Part shown: positions 27,806 to 39,183 of the stretch, in pieces
Position numbering within the stretch: position 1 is the first letter of the stretch
How the letters are laid out: every line of letters begins with the position of its first letter
Assembly: GCF_020165985.1 (NCBI RefSeq)
Contig: NZ_JAIUKZ010000018.1
Span: forward strand, 248,001-312,000
Direction: 5' to 3'
DNA: 64,000 nt
Source: Bacillus sp. RAR_GA_16
Lineage (GTDB): Bacteria; Bacillota; Bacilli; Bacillales; Guptibacillaceae
Notes under the pieces: model-generated
Seen by the model: only the letters and a program-made list of their open reading frames with translations
The model's database searches: none
What the model was told of the DNA's origin: nothing
Program-made: the position numbers and the translations under genes

Positions 27806-28747
27806 CTATTTCAAGATTTTCTTTGCATCTTTCGCATCTTGACCAATTTGCGCAATGAGATCATCAACAGAAGAGAATTTCACTTCTCCCCGAATTTTTT
27901 GATGAAATTCGACCTCCACCTTCTGACCATAAATGTCACCGCTAAAATCAAACACGTGCACTTCGAGTGAAGGCTGGTCTGGCTTTTCTTCATAAAACGT
28001 TGGTTTATACCCTACGTTACAGACACCATTCATCCACTCATTTTTCACGCGCATTCGGACAGCATAGACCCCTGTAGCAGGAACAAGGTAGTCGTCCTTA
28101 AGATCAACGTTTGCGGTCGGGAATCCGATTGTACGACCACGCTGATCTCCTTCAACCACGGTTCCTTTTACTACATAACGGCGACCAAGAACGGCTTCAA
28201 CGTTCTCCACTGCCCCATCCCGGATATAAGAACGAATAAGAGTTGAACTAACTTTCTCATCCTGCTGTGAAACTTTCTCAATAACGGTTTGATCAAACTG
28301 ATTTCGCGCATGGAAAGGAAGGGAATCCATTGTACCTCTTCCTTTGCTTCCATATGTATAATCAAATCCAGCGACAACGTGGACGACAGATAATGCAATC
28401 AGATAATCGTCTACAAATTGTTGGGGAGTGATTCCAGCAATGGTTTGGTCAAATTTCACAATATAAAGAACATCAATCCCCATGCCTTCAATAAGGTCAA
28501 TTTTATCATCAAGTGGCGTAATGGCCTTTGTTTGAGGAGTGGACTTCCCTAAAACGACGGAAGGGTGGGGATAGAACGTCATCACTGCTGACTCGACACC
28601 TTTCTCATCAGCAATCTTTTTCGCAGTCGAAATCACTTTCTGATGACCACGATGAATACCATCAAAATACCCAAGCGCCATGACCGTAGGATGGTCCGCT
28701 TTCAATTGATGTGGATGCGATAAATAAATAGTCTTCAACGGTTTCAC
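27806..28747 (-). CDS. ribF: Bifunctional riboflavin kinase/FAD synthetase
   Basis: The enzyme makes FMN from riboflavin and then FAD. The 313-residue protein has the FAD-synthetase nucleotidyltransferase site [11 protein letters not shown] (26-36) and [12 protein letters not shown] near 160, followed by the C-terminal riboflavin kinase domain with GFPTANVDL (about 205-213). Known as RibC in B. subtilis. It lies 9 bases downstream of truB, at the end of the nusA-infB-truB operon. Confidence 0.96.
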   Translation of the reverse strand: MKPLKTIYLSHPHQLKADHPTVMALGYFDGIHRGHQKVISTAKKIADEKGVESAVMTFYPHPSVVLGKSTPQTKAITPLDDKIDLIEGMGIDVLYIVKFDQTIAGITPQQFVDDYLIALSVVHVVAGFDYTYGSKGRGTMDSLPFHARNQFDQTVIEKVSQQDEKVSSTLIRSYIRDGAVENVEAVLGRRYVVKGTVVEGDQRGRTIGFPTANVDLKDDYLVPATGVYAVRMRVKNEWMNGVCNVGYKPTFYEEKPDQPSLEVHVFDFSGDIYGQKVEVEFHQKIRGEVKFSSVDDLIAQIGQDAKDAKKILK

Positions 28748-28756
28748 CTTCTTACT

Positions 28757-29653
28757 TCATCTCGAAAACACTTTCTCAGGCTTCATTAAGCCGGGTTTCT
28801 CAGGATGTTTTTGATAAATTGCAATTGCTTCTCCGTTATTATTGTACATAACGAGTCGATCACCTGTCATCTCATTTACCTGAGGAAGGACAGCTCCATT
28901 TTGGAGTTTTGCTTCAAGATCAGGTGTTACTGTTAATGATGGCATGGTAGAAAGAGCATATTCCATCGGGAATAGAGACAGCGTTTCCTCTTCTATCATC
29001 TGTTTTATCTCATCAAATGTCAAACATTCTTCTAGTTTAAATGGGCCAGAAGCCGTTCGAATCAAAAAAGACATATGAGCTGGATAGCCAAGGTGCTCAC
29101 CAACATCAACCGCAAGTGTTCGGATGTAAGTTCCCTTACTGCAAGTGACTCGTACAGGAATTGAAACCGTTCCATCTTCTTCTCTTACCTCACCTATTCG
29201 GTCAAGCTCGTGAATGGTCACTTGACGAGAAGGCCGTTCAACAACCTCTCCTTTAAATGCATACTCATATAGTTTTTTTCCATTTATTTTAACAGCTGAA
29301 TACATCGGTGGCACTTGTTCAATCGTACCTTTGAAAGTAGCTAGTGCTTCTTCAATTTCGTTCGTTGAAGGGATTTTATCTACTTTCTTTTCCTCCACCT
29401 TTTCTCCAGAAGCATCTTCCGTTGTCGTTGAAAAGCCAAGTGTAATCACGGCTTCGTACGTTTTCGAAAAATCCGTCATGTATTGAGCCACTTTTGTTGC
29501 TCTTCCAATACATAGCGGTAAAACACCTGTTACGTCAGGATCCAGCGTTCCCGTATGACCTACTTTTTTTGTGTGCAAAAGCTTTCTTGTCACGGCGACA
29601 CAATCATGAGAAGTCATCCCCGCTGGTTTTTTTAAAGGTAATATCCCGTTCAT
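28757..29653 (-). CDS. truB: tRNA pseudouridine-55 synthase
   Basis: TruB isomerises U55 in the T-loop of tRNAs. The 298-residue protein has the catalytic motif GHTGTLDP (32-39) with nucleophile D38, and the TCSKGTYIRTLA region about 170 used by TruB enzymes. The start is ATG 29653 after AAAGGAA, beginning MNGILPLKKPAGMTSHD. It lies between rbfA and ribF in the classical operon. Confidence 0.96.
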   Translation of the reverse strand: MNGILPLKKPAGMTSHDCVAVTRKLLHTKKVGHTGTLDPDVTGVLPLCIGRATKVAQYMTDFSKTYEAVITLGFSTTTEDASGEKVEEKKVDKIPSTNEIEEALATFKGTIEQVPPMYSAVKINGKKLYEYAFKGEVVERPSRQVTIHELDRIGEVREEDGTVSIPVRVTCSKGTYIRTLAVDVGEHLGYPAHMSFLIRTASGPFKLEECLTFDEIKQMIEEETLSLFPMEYALSTMPSLTVTPDLEAKLQNGAVLPQVNEMTGDRLVMYNNNGEAIAIYQKHPEKPGLMKPEKVFSR

Positions 29654-29718
29654 TCTCTTCTTCCTTTCAATCTGACGACATAGAGAAAGGATAGACATTC
29701 CTGCCTATCCCATCATTT

Positions 29719-30069
29719 CTACTCATCCGCTTGATTTAAATCTGCAAGAAGTCGTTCAATTTTGTTACCATAATCGATCGATTCATCAAATTCAAAATAA
29801 ATTTCCGGTGTTTTACGAAGACGGATACGCTTCCCGATTTCAGAACGGATAAAACCAGTTGCTTTCGCAAGTCCGTTTAGGGTCGCTTCTTTCTTTTCTT
29901 CGTCACCAAGGACAGTAATAAATACCGTTGCTTGCTGTAGATCATTCGTAACTTCTACTGCTGTTACTGTAACGAAACCTACGCGCGGGTCTTTAATCTT
30001 CCTGCTGATTATATCACCAAGTTCTTTCTTCATCTGTTCACCAACACGATTTGCGCGAACATTACTCAT
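29719..30069 (-). CDS. rbfA: Ribosome-binding factor A
   Basis: RbfA is a KH-fold 30S maturation factor required for late 16S processing and cold growth. The 116-residue protein begins [18 protein letters not shown] and contains [10 protein letters not shown] near residues 28-37. ATG 30069 follows GAGGTGT; an upstream start overlaps the ribosome-binding site and ylxP. It is 20 bases downstream of ylxP. Confidence 0.95.
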   Translation of the reverse strand: MSNVRANRVGEQMKKELGDIISRKIKDPRVGFVTVTAVEVTNDLQQATVFITVLGDEEKKEATLNGLAKATGFIRSEIGKRIRLRKTPEIYFEFDESIDYGNKIERLLADLNQADE

Positions 30070-30089
30070 CGTTACACCTCGTTTCTTTC

Positions 30090-30365
30090 CTAAAGCCACT
30101 CATAAGTTGCTCGAGTGAGTTCAATGTCAGGACGTGAATCAATCAATGAAATGGCGCGCTGAAGCTCACGCTCACACGCCGTTTTACTCGAAGCCGTTGT
30201 CACAATACCAATGACAGTATGTTGCCATAAATCCTGGCTATCGAGCTCCGAAATAGCAAGATTGTTGTGCTTCAGACGGCCTATGACCGACTGAAGCACA
30301 GCTCTTTTTTCCTTCAAGGATTGCGCATCATAGATGATGCATTCACATTCGACGTATCCAATCAC
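30090..30365 (-). CDS. ylxP: YlxP family protein (DUF503)
   Basis: This is a 91-residue conserved protein of the DUF503/YlxP family, beginning [21 protein letters not shown], usual between infB and rbfA in Firmicutes. Function is unknown; context suggests ribosome biogenesis or RNA metabolism. Its start overlaps the infB stop by four bases. Confidence 0.9.
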   Translation of the reverse strand: MIGYVECECIIYDAQSLKEKRAVLQSVIGRLKHNNLAISELDSQDLWQHTVIGIVTTASSKTACERELQRAISLIDSRPDIELTRATYEWL

Positions 30366-32446
30366 TTAGGCTTTACTTCCTCCATGATAAAGGCTTCAAT
30401 AATGTCGCCTTCTTTTACATCATTAAATTTCGCAAGTGTGATACCACACTCGTATCCTTTTGCCACTTCTTTCGCGTCATCTTTAAAACGTTTCAACGTA
30501 TCGACTTCGCCTTCAAAAACAACAATGCCGTCGCGAATGACACGAACGCCAGAATTACGCGTAATTTTACCTTCTGTTACGTAAGAACCAGCAATCGTAC
30601 CTACTTTAGAAACTTTAAACGTTTCACGTACTTCTGCTTGACCAATTACTTTCTCTTCATAAACTGGATCGAGCATACCTTTCATTGCGGCTTCAATTTC
30701 TTCAATAGCTGTGTAAATAACACGATGTAGACGGATTTCAACTTGCTCTGACTCAGCTACTTTCTTCGCATTCGAATCAGGACGGACGTTAAATCCGATA
30801 ATGATTGCATTAGAAGCAGAGGCAAGAATAATGTCTGATTCTGTAATTGCACCTACAGCAGTATGGATAATGTTGATCTTTACACCTTCTACTTCAATTT
30901 TTTGAAGTGAACCAGCTAGCGCTTCAACAGAACCTTGAACGTCCGCCTTTACGATAACGTTGATATCTTTTACGTCACCTTGCTGAATCTTATCGAAGAG
31001 GTCATCTAGATTCATTTTAGAAGATTCTTTACGCTGTGCTTCAATTTGTTGCTGGTTACGTGCTTCGCCAACTTGACGTGCTGTTTTCTCATCTTCAAAA
31101 GCGACAAAACGATCGCCAGCTTGTGGTACATCACTAAGTCCTGTTACTTCTACTGGAGTCGACGGTGCCGCTGCATCCACGCGTTTACCAAGGTCGTTAA
31201 CCATTGCACGCACACGTCCAAACGTATTCCCTACTACGACAGGATCGCCAACTTTAAGCGTACCTTCTTGAACAAGAAGCGTTGCAACCGGTCCGCGTCC
31301 TTTATCAAGCTGAGCTTCGATTACAGTACCAGTAGCAAGCTTATCTGGGTTTGCTTTGAATTCTTCTACTTCAGAAATCAAAAGAATCGTTTCAAGAAGA
31401 TTATCAATTCCTTCACGCTTGATTGCAGAAAGATTAACGAAAATCGTGTCCCCGCCCCATTCTTCAGATACGAGTTCATACTCCGTTAATTCTTGCATGA
31501 CGCGGTCAGGATTTGCACCTTCTTTATCCATCTTATTAACCGCAACGATAATTGGCACTTCCGCTGCTTTTGCGTGGTTAATCGCTTCAACCGTTTGTGG
31601 CATAACACCATCATCCGCAGCAACAACAAGAACGGTAATATCCGTAACTTTTGCACCACGTGCGCGCATAGTTGTAAACGCTGCGTGTCCAGGTGTATCA
31701 AGGAATGTGATTTTTTTATTGTTTTCTTCAATCTGGTAAGCACCAATGTGCTGCGTAATACCGCCTGCTTCACCTTGAGTTACTTTTGTATCACGGATAC
31801 CGTCAAGTAGCGTTGTTTTACCATGGTCAACGTGACCCATAATGGTAACAACGGCTGGACGCTCGACAAGCTTGCCTTCTTCGTCTTCACTTGTATAATT
31901 ATCAAGATCCGTTACTTCGAACAGCTCTTCTTCTTCAACTTTCACGCCGTAATCGTCACAAATAAGCTCCATTGTGTCTTTGTCTAGTTCCTGGTTGATT
32001 GTTGCCATTACACCAAGACCCATTAGCTTTTTAATAAGTTCAGAAGCATCTTTACCTAGCTTTTCAGCCAGTTGACCAACTGTAAGTGAACCAATAAACG
32101 TTACTTTAGAAGGCAATCTTCTTGGAGCAGCCGTGTTTTTAGGAGGTTGTCCTTTTCCACGTCGATTTGGACGACGTCCACCGCGGCGATTGTTTGGTGC
32201 GCTTTTACTATTCTTTTGATTTGCATTTGCTTTTGGGTTGTTTCGATTGTTTTTATTTTCCATACTGTTTTTGTCGCTTCCCTTTTTGGATTGTTCCGAA
32301 TCGTTATTAAGCTTAGCCATTGCCTGATCGTCAATCACAGACATATGGTTGTTTACCGTAATATTCATGCTTTTTAACTTTTCGATAACATCCTTACTAG
32401 TAGTATTATGTTCTTTTGCGTATTCATGAATTCGCATCTTACTCAT
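30362..32446 (-). CDS. infB: Translation initiation factor IF-2
   Basis: IF-2 is the GTPase that delivers initiator tRNA and promotes subunit joining. The 694-residue protein has an IF2_N domain (about 1-50), a short Asn/Lys/Arg-rich linker (50-110), a second IF2_N module, and the G domain with GHVDHGKT at 204-211, DTPGH and NKMD, followed by the usual domains II-IV. Somewhat shorter than B. subtilis IF-2 because the linker is short. It lies between ylxQ and ylxP in the nusA operon. Confidence 0.97.
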   Translation of the reverse strand: MSKMRIHEYAKEHNTTSKDVIEKLKSMNITVNNHMSVIDDQAMAKLNNDSEQSKKGSDKNSMENKNNRNNPKANANQKNSKSAPNNRRGGRRPNRRGKGQPPKNTAAPRRLPSKVTFIGSLTVGQLAEKLGKDASELIKKLMGLGVMATINQELDKDTMELICDDYGVKVEEEELFEVTDLDNYTSEDEEGKLVERPAVVTIMGHVDHGKTTLLDGIRDTKVTQGEAGGITQHIGAYQIEENNKKITFLDTPGHAAFTTMRARGAKVTDITVLVVAADDGVMPQTVEAINHAKAAEVPIIVAVNKMDKEGANPDRVMQELTEYELVSEEWGGDTIFVNLSAIKREGIDNLLETILLISEVEEFKANPDKLATGTVIEAQLDKGRGPVATLLVQEGTLKVGDPVVVGNTFGRVRAMVNDLGKRVDAAAPSTPVEVTGLSDVPQAGDRFVAFEDEKTARQVGEARNQQQIEAQRKESSKMNLDDLFDKIQQGDVKDINVIVKADVQGSVEALAGSLQKIEVEGVKINIIHTAVGAITESDIILASASNAIIIGFNVRPDSNAKKVAESEQVEIRLHRVIYTAIEEIEAAMKGMLDPVYEEKVIGQAEVRETFKVSKVGTIAGSYVTEGKITRNSGVRVIRDGIVVFEGEVDTLKRFKDDAKEVAKGYECGITLAKFNDVKEGDIIEAFIMEEVKPK

Positions 32447-32461
32447 ACGATCACCCCCGTG

Positions 32462-32767
32462 TTATTGATCGAGCATCGCGTGAAGCTTCTTCGCAAACCC
32501 TGCATCAGTAACGGCTATCGTGACTCGTTGAACTTTGCCAATCGCATGACCAAGCTCATAGCGCCCTGTAACAAAACATACTGGGACTTTATAAGTAGTT
32601 GCTTTATCCGTTATTTTCTTTCTTGTGTTGTCAGATGCGTCACCTGCAACGAGTACGAGTCTGGCACTCTTGCGCTGAATTTCCTTCACCACAAGCTCTT
32701 CCCCAGACACGACTTTGCCAGCGCGCTGTGCGAGTCCTAACAGTGACTCCCAATTCTTATTGTTCAT
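32462..32767 (-). CDS. ylxQ: YlxQ, L7Ae-family ribosomal protein-like
   Basis: This 101-residue protein has the L7Ae/L30e fold signature (WESLLGLAQRAGKVVSGEE and LVLVAGDASDN) and would bind kink-turn RNA. In B. subtilis it is non-essential. It directly abuts ylxR and precedes infB by 15 bases. Confidence 0.92.
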   Translation of the reverse strand: MNNKNWESLLGLAQRAGKVVSGEELVVKEIQRKSARLVLVAGDASDNTRKKITDKATTYKVPVCFVTGRYELGHAIGKVQRVTIAVTDAGFAKKLHAMLDQ

Positions 32768-33031
32768 TTAGTTTGACCGCGATTCTGCGAGGTCAGCATA
32801 AATGTCTTCCGTCACTTCTGCCTTAAGATGAGCCGCTAAGGAATTACGCTTCTTAGCAAGAGTAAAACACTCTTCTTTGTTGCAAAGGTATGCGCCTCGT
32901 CCATTCTTTTTACCCGTTTGGTCGATCGATATAACCCCTTCAGGCGAACGAACAATTCGAACGAGCTCTTTTTTTGGCTTCATTTCTTGACAGGCGACAC
33001 ATTTCCGCATCGGAATTTTACGTTTTTGCAC
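32768..33031 (-). CDS. ylxR: YlxR (RnpM) RNA-binding protein
   Basis: This 87-residue basic protein begins MQKRKIPMRKCVACQEMKPK and has the YlxR fold features (RKCV, GRGAYLC). Reported in B. subtilis to bind RNase P RNA and modulate it. I prefer GTG 33031, six bases after AGAGGTG, over the GTG at 33040, which overlaps that site. It follows nusA by about 24 bases. Confidence 0.9.
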   Translation of the reverse strand: MQKRKIPMRKCVACQEMKPKKELVRIVRSPEGVISIDQTGKKNGRGAYLCNKEECFTLAKKRNSLAAHLKAEVTEDIYADLAESRSN

Positions 33032-33055
33032 GATGGACACCTCTCCCGATCTTGC

Positions 33056-34165
33056 TTAATCTAGCTCAGAATCTTCTGCGTCGTTCTCTTCGAAAAGAGG
33101 AGCTTCATCAGCACTATAAATGCCAAGCTCTTCCGCTTCAGATTGACTTTTAATATCAATTTTCCAACCCGTCAGCTTCGCTGCAAGTCGCGCATTTTGA
33201 CCGCGCTTCCCGATCGCAAGAGAAAGCTGATAGTCCGGAACGATAACTTGAGTCATCTTATTTTCTTCATCAACATTTACTTTAAGGACTTTAGAAGGGC
33301 TTAACGCATTTGCTACATATTCAACGATATCTTCAGACCAGTTAACAATATCAATCTTCTCGCCTTTTAGTTCGTTTACGATTGCTTGAACACGTTGTCC
33401 ACGCTGTCCTACACAAGAGCCAACCGGATCCACTTCAGGATCTTCTGCGTGAACCGCAATCTTAGAACGATCACCAGCTTCACGTGAAATTGACTTCACT
33501 TCTACAGTTCCGTCAAAAATTTCTGGCACTTCAAGTTCAAATAAACGCTTAAGAAGACCAGGATGAGTTCTTGAAACCATCACCTGTGGCCCTTTGGTTG
33601 TTTTTTCAACTTTGGTTACATACACCTTAATACGATCATGAGAATGATACGTTTCGTTAGGCATTTGTTCACCTGCAGGGAGAAGTGCTTCAATTCGTCC
33701 GAGGTCAACATAAATAAAACGATGATCCTGACGCTGAACAATTCCAGTCATGATATCGTCTTCGCGTTCAATAAATTCGCTAAATATGATCCCACGCTCT
33801 GCTTCACGGACACGCTGAGTAACGACTTGTTTTGCTGTTTGAGCTGCAATACGCCCGAAATTACGAGGTGTTACTTCGATTTCTACAATATCTTCTAGCT
33901 CATATTGACGATCGATGTCTTTCGCATCTTCTAGTGAAATCTCAAGACGAGAATCTTCCACTTCTTCTACGACATCTTTTCGAGCAAATACGCGGATCGA
34001 ACCGGTATCCTGATTAAAGTCCACTCTTACATTTTGTGCCTGGTGGAAATTTCGCTTATATGCGGAAATAAGGGCTGCTTCAATCGCCTCAACGATAATA
34101 TCCTTGCTGATGCCCTTTTCTTTTTCAAGAATGGTTAGCGCATCTAATAACTCACTACTCTTCAT
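33056..34165 (-). CDS. nusA: Transcription termination/antitermination factor NusA
   Basis: NusA binds RNA polymerase and nascent RNA to control pausing and termination. The 369-residue protein has an N-terminal polymerase-binding domain (1-125), an S1 domain (about 135-200) and two KH domains (about 230-345, with GSCVGQRGQRVQAIVNEL and AIGKRGQNARLAAKL). No C-terminal acidic repeats beyond a short acidic tail, as usual in Firmicutes. It is 19 bases after rimP. Confidence 0.97.
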   Translation of the reverse strand: MKSSELLDALTILEKEKGISKDIIVEAIEAALISAYKRNFHQAQNVRVDFNQDTGSIRVFARKDVVEEVEDSRLEISLEDAKDIDRQYELEDIVEIEVTPRNFGRIAAQTAKQVVTQRVREAERGIIFSEFIEREDDIMTGIVQRQDHRFIYVDLGRIEALLPAGEQMPNETYHSHDRIKVYVTKVEKTTKGPQVMVSRTHPGLLKRLFELEVPEIFDGTVEVKSISREAGDRSKIAVHAEDPEVDPVGSCVGQRGQRVQAIVNELKGEKIDIVNWSEDIVEYVANALSPSKVLKVNVDEENKMTQVIVPDYQLSLAIGKRGQNARLAAKLTGWKIDIKSQSEAEELGIYSADEAPLFEENDAEDSELD

Positions 34166-34184
34166 TTTTCATTCTCCCCTTTAA

Positions 34185-34655
34185 TTAAAAAACAACCGCA
34201 AGCCTTGCGCTTGCTACTTTTTCATAAGGTAATTCTACCTTTTTCACTCTCGTTTTCACTCGCTGTTCAATCACAACCGTTTCCCCATCGAAATCAGAAA
34301 GCTTACCTTCGAAGCTTTTCTCTCCGTCAATAGGTTCGTAAGTAGTCATATAGACTTGTTTTCCTACCGCTTTTTCAAAGTCAGTCTTTTTCTTCAACGG
34401 ACGTTCAGCCCCCGGTGAGGAAACTTCTAGGAAATAAGGTTGTGTAATTGGATCATGCTTATCAAGCTGTTCACTTAGCTTTTCGCTAATTGTCCCGCAC
34501 TCCTCAATATCAACACCCCGAGGAGAATCGACATAGACACGGAGAAACCAATTCTTGCCTTCCTGCGTGAATTCTATATCTACAAGTTCCAGGTTCATTT
34601 CATCTACTATTGGTTTTACTAGTTCTTCAGTAACCGTAATCACATTTTCATTCAT
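34185..34655 (-). CDS. rimP: Ribosome maturation factor RimP
   Basis: RimP assists 30S assembly. The 156-residue protein begins [17 protein letters not shown] and contains [17 protein letters not shown] and the SSPGAERPL signature about residues 82-90. ATG 34655 follows AGGAGGACAACC; an in-frame start further upstream would extend into the polC terminator. First gene of the rimP-nusA-infB operon; a promoter with a 17-base spacer lies upstream. Confidence 0.95.
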   Translation of the reverse strand: MNENVITVTEELVKPIVDEMNLELVDIEFTQEGKNWFLRVYVDSPRGVDIEECGTISEKLSEQLDKHDPITQPYFLEVSSPGAERPLKKKTDFEKAVGKQVYMTTYEPIDGEKSFEGKLSDFDGETVVIEQRVKTRVKKVELPYEKVASARLAVVF

Positions 34656-34705
34656 TGGTTGTCCTCCTTTCTGATCCTGTACAGCAGGGTCCCAATCGAA
34701 AACGA

Positions 34706-34728
34706 AAGAGTGGGATAGCCCCACTCTT
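34706..34728 (-). terminator. Terminator after polC
   Basis: A perfect 9-bp stem (34706-34714 with 34720-34728), 5-base loop, then TCGTTTTC on the minus strand. It lies downstream of the rimP promoter, so in the rimP leader it may attenuate rather than fully stop transcription. Confidence 0.6.
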
Positions 34729-34763
34729 CCGTCGCGTGTGTATTCACTAGTATTTCCACAATT

Positions 34764-34792
34764 ACTATACCATACTCATATAACCAATTCAA
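34764..34792 (-). promoter_or_regulatory. Candidate sigma-A promoter for the rimP-nusA-infB operon
   Basis: The minus strand reads TTGAAT (34787-34792), 17 bases, TATAGT (34764-34769). It lies just past the polC stop. The hairpin at 34706-34728 would then be part of the leader RNA. Confidence 0.6.
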
Positions 34793-34813
34793 CAGAGAAG
34801 CGAAGGCGCTTCA

Positions 34814-37800
34814 TTAGAATAAGCTCAGCTGGTTCGCATCTGGTAAACCTTCTAGACATCCATGATCATCTAAATACTCAAGGACGGTCTTTGAAATCTT
34901 ACTTCGCTGCTGTAAATCTTCTTTCGAAAGAAACTCGCCGGCTTCTTTCGCATTTTCAATATTAATCGCCGCATTCGTTCCAACGCCTGGTAGAGAGTTG
35001 AATGGAGGGATCAATGAATCCCCATCAACAACAAATTCAGCGGCTTTCGATCGATAAAGATCAACCTTCTGCATCCGAAGACCGCGTTCTGACATTTCGA
35101 GCGCAATCTCCATCACGGTTAAGAGGTTTTTCTCTTTAGGTGATGCATCCAGTCCCTTTTCGTTAATTTCTTCGATTTTCGCTCGAATCGCATTCGATCC
35201 TTTCGCCATTGTATCGATATCAAAATCATCTGCTCTTACTGTTAAATAAGCCGCATAGAAAAGAATTGGATGATGCACTTTGAAATAAGCAATCCGAACA
35301 GCCATTAACACATAGGCAGCTGCGTGGGCTTTCGGGAACATATACTTGATTTTCAAACAAGAATCAATGTACCAGTCAGGCACATCATGCTTCTTCATTT
35401 CCGCTACCCATTCTTCTTGAAGCCCTTTCCCCTTCCGCACAAACTCCATGATTTTAAACGCTAGGGATGGATCAAGACCTTTATAGATCAAATAAACCAT
35501 AATGTCATCACGACAACCAATCACTTCACTCAGGTTACATGTTCCAGCCTGGATGAGCTCCTGTGCATTTCCTAACCATACATCAGTACCGTGCGATAGT
35601 CCTGAAATCTGAACAAGTTCAGAAAACGTGCTCGGTTTCGTATCTTCTAGCATTTGACGTACGAATCGTGTTCCGAACTCTGGAATGCCGTACGTGCCTG
35701 TCTTACACATAATTTGATCTTGGGTAACGCCAAGAGATTCCGTACCACTGAAGAGCTTCATCACTTCTGCATCATCAGTAGGAATGGTTTTTGGATCAAT
35801 TCCACTTAAATCCTGCAGCATGCGAATAACTGTCGGGTCATCGTGTCCGAGAATATCGAGTTTTAATAGATTATCGTGAATGGAATGAAAATCAAAGTGC
35901 GTCGTTTTCCACGCTGATGTCTTATCATCTGCTGGAAACTGAATTGGTGAAAAATCATAAATATCCATATAATCTGGGACAACGATGATGCCGCCTGGAT
36001 GCTGGCCAGATGTCCGCTTCACACCTGTACAACCAGAAACAAGTCGGTCAATCTCAGCACCTCTATAATGAAGGTCATGATCGCCCATGTAGCCTTTCAC
36101 ATATCCGTATGCCGTTTTTTCCGCAACCGTACCAATCGTTCCTGCACGGAACACATTGTCCTCCCCAAATAATTCCTTTGTATAGTTATGGGCACGAGGT
36201 TGATATTCACCTGAAAAGTTAAGGTCAATATCGGGAACCTTATCCCCCTTAAATCCAAGGAACGTCTCAAATGGGATATCGTGGCCATCTTTTGTAAGAG
36301 GAATGTTGCACTCTTCACAGGTTTTATCAGGAAGATCGAATCCAGAGCCTACTGACCCATCATCGAAGAACTGTGACTTCTTACAAGAAGGACAGACGTA
36401 GTGTGGCGGCAGAGGATTTACTTCCGTAATCTCAGTCATCGTTGCCACAAAAGAAGAACCTACTGAACCACGAGACCCTACTAGGTAGCCGTCGTTTAGA
36501 GATTTTTTTACAAGCTTATGTGAGATCAGATAGATGACGGCAAATCCATGTCCGATAATACTCTTCAGTTCTTTCTCAAGCCTTTCTTCCACGATGGTTG
36601 GAAGTTCTTCCCCATAAATGCTTCTGGCCATATTGTAGCTCATTTGACGCATTTCTTCATCAGCACCCTCAATTCGAGGTGTGAAAAGATCGTCTTTAAT
36701 CGGTTTAATGTCATCGATTAAATCGGCCACTACCTGTGGTTTCTGTACCACAATTTCCTTCGCTTTTTCTGCACCAAGGAAATGAAAGCAGTCGAGCATT
36801 TCATTTGTTGTTCTAAAATGAACTTGCGGTAGCGTTTGGCGATTTAACGGATTGCCCGCTTGCGCTTTAATTAAAATCTTTCGGTAAATATGATCTTCTG
36901 GCTCGAGATAATGGACGTTTCCAGTCGCTACGACGGGTTTATTCAATTTTTCACCAAGCTTTACAATTTTACCGATAATTTCTCGTAACGCCATTTCGTC
37001 TTGAACGAGCTCTTTCTCGATTAAATGCATGTAATTTTGTGGAGGTTGCACTTCAAGGTAATCATAGAACTTTGCGATGTCCTCTACTTCTTCAGGAGAT
37101 TTCTGCATCATTCCTTCGAATACTTCACCTTTATCACAACCAGAACCTATAAGTAGACCTTCTCGGTATTTCTCCAGCTTAGAGCGTGGTATTCGAGCCG
37201 TTCGATAAAAATAATCAATGTGTGATAAGGAAACGAGTTTAAATAAGTTCTTTAAGCCAACGTCATTTTTGGCGAGAATGGTCGTATGAGATGGACGTGT
37301 GCGCTGAAAACCAGTTTGACCCATATTGTCATTTAGCATGTTGTGATTCGTAATCTCTCGCTCAAGCGCGTCCTTCACCAATTTCCATAATAAATAGCCT
37401 GTTGCTTCCGCATCATAAATCGCTCGGTGATGTTGTGTTAAGTCAATATCAAACTTTTTACAAAGCGTATTTAAACGATGATTTCGCATTTCTGGATACA
37501 GAAAACGTGCCAATTCGAGCGTATCAATAACCGGGTTAGTCGCTTCCCCTAAACCGACATTACGTAACCCGACATTTAGAAACCCCATATCAAAGCTAGC
37601 ATTATGGGCAACGAGAATGTCATCCCCCATGAATTTGTGAAAATCTTTAATCACATCTTCAATTTCTGGAGCATTCATCACCATATCGTCGGTAATTCCC
37701 GTTAATTCAATAGTTGTGGAGGAAAGCGGGTGATGCGGATTTGCAAACCGCTCAAATCTATCTACTATTTCTCCATCTTTGAATTTGACTGCAGCCAGTT

Positions 37801-39103
37801 CAATAATTTTATTGTAAACGGCAGAGAGCCCGGTTGTTTCAACGTCAAATACGATGTAAGTACCCGTTTCAAGATCGCGGTCGGCTTCATTATAAGCGAT
37901 CGGTACCCCATCATCGACCAGATCTGCCTCAAGACCATAGATTACTTTAATGCCGTGTTTTTGACCAGCAGCGTAGGCATCTGGAAATGACTGAACGACA
38001 TTATGATCTGTGATCGCAATGGCAGGATGCCCCCATTTAGCTGCCTGGGAAATTAACCCTCCCGCTGTACTAACCGCATCCATCTGACTCATTTGTGTAT
38101 GAGCATGAAGTTCAATACGTTTCTCATCTTCCGGTGCTTCGTCCTGTCGCAGTTCTGGCTTGATTTCTGTTAAATCATTACCAATCATCACAAGATCACG
38201 TACAAATGTATCATTTTGAATACCGCCGCGTACTTTCACCCAGATTCCTTTTCGAACCGCTTCTAAAATGGGCACATCTTCTTTATCGCGAGAGAACATT
38301 TTCACAAGAATTGAATCTGTGTAATCCGTGATTTTAAACGTTAATAATGTGCGACCACTTCTCAGTTCCTTCGTTTCTGCGTGGAACACATAACCTTGAA
38401 CTGCAATTCGACGTTCTTCATCCTGGATTGTTTCAATCGGAACCGGGTCTTCTTTGATTTTGTACCCAATAACGAGCGAATCGGGAACATTTTTGCTTGA
38501 AGATTTATCTGCCTTTTCTTTTTCAATTAAGGCTTCCATCATTTTGGACTGATCTTCCTGCTGCTTTTGTTCAACAAACTTCTGATAATCTTGCTCAGAT
38601 GCTTTCACTTCTACTTCAAGCATGTATTTCGGAAAGCCGGCATTTGTATAACAGTCTGCTAGCGGAGCCGATAATTTTCTTCTCGCAATCGCCGCTTCTG
38701 TTTCGTTACGTACTGTAACCATCAGCTTACTTCCACTTATTTTCGGTGTTTGACTTTTTAAAACAGTCGTTAATGAAGCTGAATGTTCCTGCATCAATTC
38801 TACAACGTTTTCCCAATAGGCAATGGCAAGTTCTTCATTACCACCAGAATCGGTTACGATACTATAGGTTACCTCGGCAATATGCTTTAACCCATCTTGT
38901 AAACGACTTTTAAATAACTCGTAAACATGAAAAGGAAGAACATCAGGAAAGTGAAAATCAAAATGCCACTTCCTTGTTTCTTTATATACCGTTAACTTTG
39001 AAATGTAACCATCCTTGAAATAGTCAACGAATTTATCCGGAACCGATATTTGTTGAAGGAGCAGCTGAAGACGTTCTTTCCGTATGTTTAAATCCTGGTC
39101 CAT
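34814..39103 (-). CDS. polC: DNA polymerase III alpha subunit, PolC type
   Basis: This is the main replicative polymerase of low-GC Gram-positives. The 1429-residue protein has an N-terminal OB region, a PHP domain ([12 protein letters not shown] about 330) interrupted by the DnaQ-like proofreading exonuclease (FDVETTGLS about 413-424), a four-cysteine zinc motif (CPSCKK...CEEC, about 903-935), and the polymerase core with [11 protein letters not shown] near 955 and DILGHDDPT. Length is close to B. subtilis PolC (1437). It lies between proS and rimP. Confidence 0.98.
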   Translation of the reverse strand: MDQDLNIRKERLQLLLQQISVPDKFVDYFKDGYISKLTVYKETRKWHFDFHFPDVLPFHVYELFKSRLQDGLKHIAEVTYSIVTDSGGNEELAIAYWENVVELMQEHSASLTTVLKSQTPKISGSKLMVTVRNETEAAIARRKLSAPLADCYTNAGFPKYMLEVEVKASEQDYQKFVEQKQQEDQSKMMEALIEKEKADKSSSKNVPDSLVIGYKIKEDPVPIETIQDEERRIAVQGYVFHAETKELRSGRTLLTFKITDYTDSILVKMFSRDKEDVPILEAVRKGIWVKVRGGIQNDTFVRDLVMIGNDLTEIKPELRQDEAPEDEKRIELHAHTQMSQMDAVSTAGGLISQAAKWGHPAIAITDHNVVQSFPDAYAAGQKHGIKVIYGLEADLVDDGVPIAYNEADRDLETGTYIVFDVETTGLSAVYNKIIELAAVKFKDGEIVDRFERFANPHHPLSSTTIELTGITDDMVMNAPEIEDVIKDFHKFMGDDILVAHNASFDMGFLNVGLRNVGLGEATNPVIDTLELARFLYPEMRNHRLNTLCKKFDIDLTQHHRAIYDAEATGYLLWKLVKDALEREITNHNMLNDNMGQTGFQRTRPSHTTILAKNDVGLKNLFKLVSLSHIDYFYRTARIPRSKLEKYREGLLIGSGCDKGEVFEGMMQKSPEEVEDIAKFYDYLEVQPPQNYMHLIEKELVQDEMALREIIGKIVKLGEKLNKPVVATGNVHYLEPEDHIYRKILIKAQAGNPLNRQTLPQVHFRTTNEMLDCFHFLGAEKAKEIVVQKPQVVADLIDDIKPIKDDLFTPRIEGADEEMRQMSYNMARSIYGEELPTIVEERLEKELKSIIGHGFAVIYLISHKLVKKSLNDGYLVGSRGSVGSSFVATMTEITEVNPLPPHYVCPSCKKSQFFDDGSVGSGFDLPDKTCEECNIPLTKDGHDIPFETFLGFKGDKVPDIDLNFSGEYQPRAHNYTKELFGEDNVFRAGTIGTVAEKTAYGYVKGYMGDHDLHYRGAEIDRLVSGCTGVKRTSGQHPGGIIVVPDYMDIYDFSPIQFPADDKTSAWKTTHFDFHSIHDNLLKLDILGHDDPTVIRMLQDLSGIDPKTIPTDDAEVMKLFSGTESLGVTQDQIMCKTGTYGIPEFGTRFVRQMLEDTKPSTFSELVQISGLSHGTDVWLGNAQELIQAGTCNLSEVIGCRDDIMVYLIYKGLDPSLAFKIMEFVRKGKGLQEEWVAEMKKHDVPDWYIDSCLKIKYMFPKAHAAAYVLMAVRIAYFKVHHPILFYAAYLTVRADDFDIDTMAKGSNAIRAKIEEINEKGLDASPKEKNLLTVMEIALEMSERGLRMQKVDLYRSKAAEFVVDGDSLIPPFNSLPGVGTNAAINIENAKEAGEFLSKEDLQQRSKISKTVLEYLDDHGCLEGLPDANQLSLF

Positions 39104-39140
39104 TCAATTCTTCCTCCTTCTTAAAATATGAAGAGGTAGC

Positions 39141-39172
39141 GAAAAAAAAGGTGGAAGGTACCACTGGCACCT
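39141..39172 (-). terminator. Terminator-like region after proS
   Basis: A short hairpin (39151-39154 with 39161-39164; an alternative pairing is 39149-39153 with 39168-39172) is followed by eight Ts on the minus strand. The stem is weak but the T run is long. Confidence 0.45.
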
Positions 39173-39183
39173 ATCCACAGTTT

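Noticed and set aside
31046-31489. 147-codon frame antisense to infB
   Set aside because: It is a shadow of the strongly conserved infB frame on the other strand, with no ribosome-binding site.
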